This document shows positions 4,927 to 5,895 of a DNA stretch of 5,895 nt, one piece after another. Made by a program: the position numbers and the translations under genes. The first letter of the stretch is position 1. Every line of letters starts with the position of its first letter. This DNA comes from Candidatus Collierbacteria bacterium CG_4_9_14_3_um_filter_43_16 (GTDB lineage Bacteria > Patescibacteriota > Microgenomatia > UBA1400 > MFAQ01), in the NCBI GenBank assembly GCA_002789895.1, contig PFUC01000085.1, positions 1 through 5,895 on the forward strand. The letters run 5' to 3'. Under the pieces are notes generated by a model. It did not search any database and was not told the origin of the DNA. It saw only the letters and a program-made list of their open reading frames with translations.

Positions 4927-5269
4927 ACACTTTTGCAAACAGCTCAAGAAGCTTATAAAAAAGTTCCGATCACTGGAAGAAGATTTATTGGTTGCAGATA
5001 AAAACGCAATAAAGCTATATCATGAGATGAATATAGATAACAATTCTATCGAGAGAGTACCGGGTTTGAAAAAAGGTGATATCGAAATTTTCAAAATTAA
5101 AAAGTTTGCATGTAGGAGTCTCAAGGGAAAAGGTGTACAAAGTGGAACAAGAATTATCTACGCAAGGTCAATAGCTTCTGGAGATATTGAATATCTGGAA
5201 ATTTATTATAAAGAAAAAGACAATACTGACATGAATTATGATTTTGTGAAAGAGTATTTAAAGTCATAA
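4907..5269 (+). CDS. RelE-like toxin, partner of the Panacea antitoxin
   Basis: From ATG 4907 this gives 120 residues. An N-terminal basic helix (KPRRHEHFCKQLKKLIKKF) leads into FRSLEEDLL, then a helix with AIKLYHEM, then a beta-rich part with IEIFKIKKFACRSLKGKG and GTRIIYARS, ending in LEIYYKEKD and a final helix YDFVKEYLKS. This order, and the 'K-iR-f-c-slkgKG...GtRiiYa' strand pair, fit the RelE/ParE fold; R70, K73 and R82 are the likely functional basic residues. RelE relatives cut mRNA on the ribosome and ParE relatives poison gyrase, and sequence alone does not decide between them. The start overlaps the antitoxin by 20 bases, with only a weak GAG-type binding site, so translation is probably coupled. 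The frame continues open upstream to 4856, but that segment is antisense-like shadow of the antitoxin frame. Codon use is AT-rich like the antitoxin. A weak A/T-rich stem follows at 5279-5302 but no strong terminator. Confidence 0.75.
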   Translation: MKPRRHEHFCKQLKKLIKKFRSLEEDLLVADKNAIKLYHEMNIDNNSIERVPGLKKGDIEIFKIKKFACRSLKGKGVQSGTRIIYARSIASGDIEYLEIYYKEKDNTDMNYDFVKEYLKS

Positions 5270-5307
5270 TTACTTTAGGAAAAAGTTTTGCGTTTTCTTT
5301 TCTTTTT

Positions 5308-5325
5308 GCACCACTGCGGTGGTGC
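5308..5325. repeat. Hairpin GCACCAC-TGCG-GTGGTGC
   Basis: A perfect 7-bp stem with a TGCG loop lies 38 bases after the toxin stop. A T-rich tract precedes it on the plus strand and nothing T-rich follows it, so it is not a standard terminator for the toxin gene. The same TGCG loop recurs in the hairpin at 5398-5409. Confidence 0.6.
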
Positions 5326-5338
5326 CGTTCGAGCCGAT

Positions 5339-5418
5339 GTTGGAGTCTATCCCGCTGTGGCGGAGCGGGGTATACCAGTCGCGCGACGCCTCACCTCCAA
5401 CTGCGGTTGTCGGTGAGG
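5339..5418. repeat. Composite nested inverted repeats
   Basis: Four elements are packed in 80 bases. GTTGGAG (5339-5345) matches CTCCAAC (5395-5401) as an outer 7-bp pair. TATCCCGCT (5348-5356) pairs with AGCGGGGTA (5364-5372) over nine pairs. GTCGCGCGAC (5378-5387) is a perfect palindrome. CCTCACC (5389-5395) pairs with GGTGAGG (5412-5418), enclosing CAAC-TGCG-GTTG (5398-5409). The outer pair and the last hairpin use overlapping bases, so they are mutually exclusive, as in a conformational switch. Confidence 0.55.
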
Positions 5419-5445
5419 GATTCGAATTCAGTATCCCTTCCTCGT

Positions 5446-5485
5446 CGTCATTGCGAGTTTCGATGCTTCGAACCGAAGCAATCTC
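5446..5485. repeat. Dispersed palindromic repeat of the GTCATTGCGAG...GAAGCAATCTC type
   Basis: CGTCATTGCGAG (5446-5457) and GAAGCAATCTC (5475-5485) flank a short variable part that itself forms GCTTCG-AAC-CGAAGC (5465-5479). I recall this pair of conserved ends as a common intergenic repeat in many unrelated bacterial genomes, usually with a variable palindromic middle. It has no known coding role. Confidence 0.6.
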
Positions 5486-5511
5486 ACTCCACTGACACTC
5501 GTTCGGGATGA

Positions 5512-5546
5512 TTGCTCTTCGAGCAAGCGCCAGCTATGGCTGTCGC
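5512..5546. repeat. Two adjacent small hairpins
   Basis: TTGCTC-TTC-GAGCAA (5512-5526) has six perfect pairs. It is followed with no gap by GCG-C-CAGC-TATG-GCTG-T-CGC (5527-5546), seven pairs with a single C-T mismatch. Confidence 0.5.
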
Positions 5547-5555
5547 ATCTTTATG

Positions 5556-5590
5556 TTCGCCACAACTTCACATCCAGTGATTGTGGCGAA
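5556..5590. repeat. 10-bp perfect inverted repeat TTCGCCACAA / TTGTGGCGAA
   Basis: The arms at 5556-5565 and 5581-5590 match perfectly around a 15-base loop. No T-run follows on either strand. A weaker 6-bp stem (ATGGCT 5604-5609 and AGCCAT 5623-5628) comes next. Confidence 0.6.
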
Positions 5591-5628
5591 GCTCTCTCAA
5601 TATATGGCTCGAATTTCAATCTAGCCAT

Positions 5629-5674
5629 TTAAATATCAGATAGTTAGGAGAAAATGTTACGATCTGATATTTAA
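5629..5674. repeat. 13-bp perfect inverted repeat around a 20-base centre
   Basis: TTAAATATCAGAT (5629-5641) and ATCTGATATTTAA (5662-5674) match exactly, enclosing 20 bases that include TTAGGAGAAAATG. It is AT-rich, unlike its GC-rich neighbours. The spacing of arm centres (33 bases, about three helical turns) would suit a protein that binds as a pair of dimers, or this may be a transcript hairpin. Confidence 0.6.
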
Positions 5675-5689
5675 GGATTGAGACAGCAT

Positions 5690-5704
5690 TTGGCCTTCGG
5701 CCAA
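5690..5704. repeat. Hairpin TTGGCC-TTC-GGCCAA near the end of the SEC-C gene
   Basis: A perfect 6-bp stem, with a three-base loop, sits 26 bases downstream of the SEC-C stop codon on the minus strand. No T-run follows it on the minus strand, so it could help 3'-end formation but is not a canonical terminator. Confidence 0.45.
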
Positions 5705-5730
5705 GCTAATAGCACAGGGGAATCATGATA

Positions 5731-5895
5731 TTAAATTTTATTTAGAAGCAGATGGCACTTCTTAAATTTTTTTCCTGATCCGCATGGACAGAGATCATTC
5801 CTTGATGCTTTGAAAATTTGGTTCTTGCGATCTCTTAGAATTTCACCTTTATATAGTTCATTAACCGACGCAGGAAACATCCGCCCTTTTAAGGG
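5731..5895 (-). CDS. C-terminal end of a SEC-C zinc-motif protein (5' end outside window)
   Basis: On the minus strand a frame open at the window edge gives 54 residues ending in TAA at 5731-5733. Near its end it reads RNDLCPCGSGKKFKKCH, the SEC-C motif, in which C36, C38, C47 and H48 (counted from the window edge) bind one zinc. This motif ends the SecA translocase, where it contacts SecB and the ribosome, and it also ends many unrelated proteins of unknown function. Here a short LLLNKI tail follows the motif. The 30 residues before it (with VNELYKGEILRDRKNQIF) are polar and helical. They could be a SecA linker or another protein's body, and too little is visible to choose. The plus-strand flank is the hairpin-rich region. 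Confidence 0.8.
   Translation of the reverse strand, partial: PLKGRMFPASVNELYKGEILRDRKNQIFKASRNDLCPCGSGKKFKKCHLLLNKI

Larger units (their letters stand above)
5270..5730. other. Gene-free 460-base region packed with inverted repeats
   Basis: I find no credible coding frame, tRNA or rRNA here. The stretch holds at least nine separate stem-loops, from 5308 to 5704, described in the following entries. A T-rich tract (5285-5307) opens it. The composition is more GC-rich than the toxin-antitoxin genes on its left. Possible readings are a graveyard of palindromic repeats at the edge of an acquired island, or a long structured non-coding RNA. No promoter or terminator that would define such an RNA is evident. 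Confidence 0.6.

Noticed and set aside
5339..5401. Integron attC-like site (GTTGGAG ... CTCCAAC)
   Set aside because: The ends resemble the GTTRRRY / RYYYAAC cores only partly (last base wrong). There is no integrase or gene cassette array, and the inner structure is unlike attC.
5412..5432. tRNA-like T-arm (GATTCGAATTC)
   Set aside because: The bases around TTCGAAT do not form a five-pair stem, and no acceptor, D or anticodon arms can be placed on either strand.
5308..5704. CRISPR array
   Set aside because: The repeats are inverted, differ from each other and have no regular spacing or constant direct repeat.

Overview
The window reads as a stretch of a small-genome bacterium, most likely of the Candidate Phyla Radiation (Patescibacteria). 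This is an inference. It rests on a perfect palindrome, CCTGCCTGCCGGCAGGCAGG, of a kind I associate with dispersed repeats in those genomes, on a DUF5666-like secreted-protein tail, on a small M50-like membrane metallopeptidase, and on short intergenic gaps with compact hairpin terminators. No rRNA, tRNA, CRISPR array or transposase is visible.

Layout. (1) 1-272: the 3' end of a plus-strand DUF5666-like gene converges on a short minus-strand locus. The two are separated by a minus-strand terminator whose hairpin carries a 20-base palindromic insertion. (2) 279-755: the minus-strand locus has an excellent ribosome binding site and a GTG start at 672, but its reading frame is broken or overlapped near 580. 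Its promoter shares its -35 box with a divergent plus-strand promoter. (3) 756-2736: the plus-strand promoter leads into a 5' hairpin, a possible 34-residue peptide frame and a strong terminator, directly ahead of a full-length ABC exporter gene with its own terminator. (4) 2742-3506: a site-2-protease-like membrane protein, with a -10 box almost touching its start codon. (5) 3507-4162: a minus-strand HAD phosphatase, also with a -10 box almost touching its start codon. (6) 4163-5269: an AT-rich toxin-antitoxin pair, made of a Panacea (DUF4065, SocA-like) antitoxin and an overlapping RelE-like toxin. The antitoxin has lost the first part of its N-terminal helix-turn-helix, and a GC-rich hairpin sequence stands in its place. 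(7) 5270-5730: no gene, but a dense series of inverted repeats. (8) 5731-5895: the C-terminal end of a minus-strand protein with a SEC-C zinc motif.

How the parts relate. The ABC exporter and the membrane peptidase lie in tandem, but a terminator separates them and the peptidase probably has its own promoter, so shared function is only a suggestion. The toxin and antitoxin clearly form one operon. Its base composition, the damaged antitoxin 5' end and the repeat-rich 3' flank suggest an acquired and partly eroded island. The least explained parts are the leader in front of the ABC gene, the palindrome inside the terminator, and the hairpin series after the toxin.
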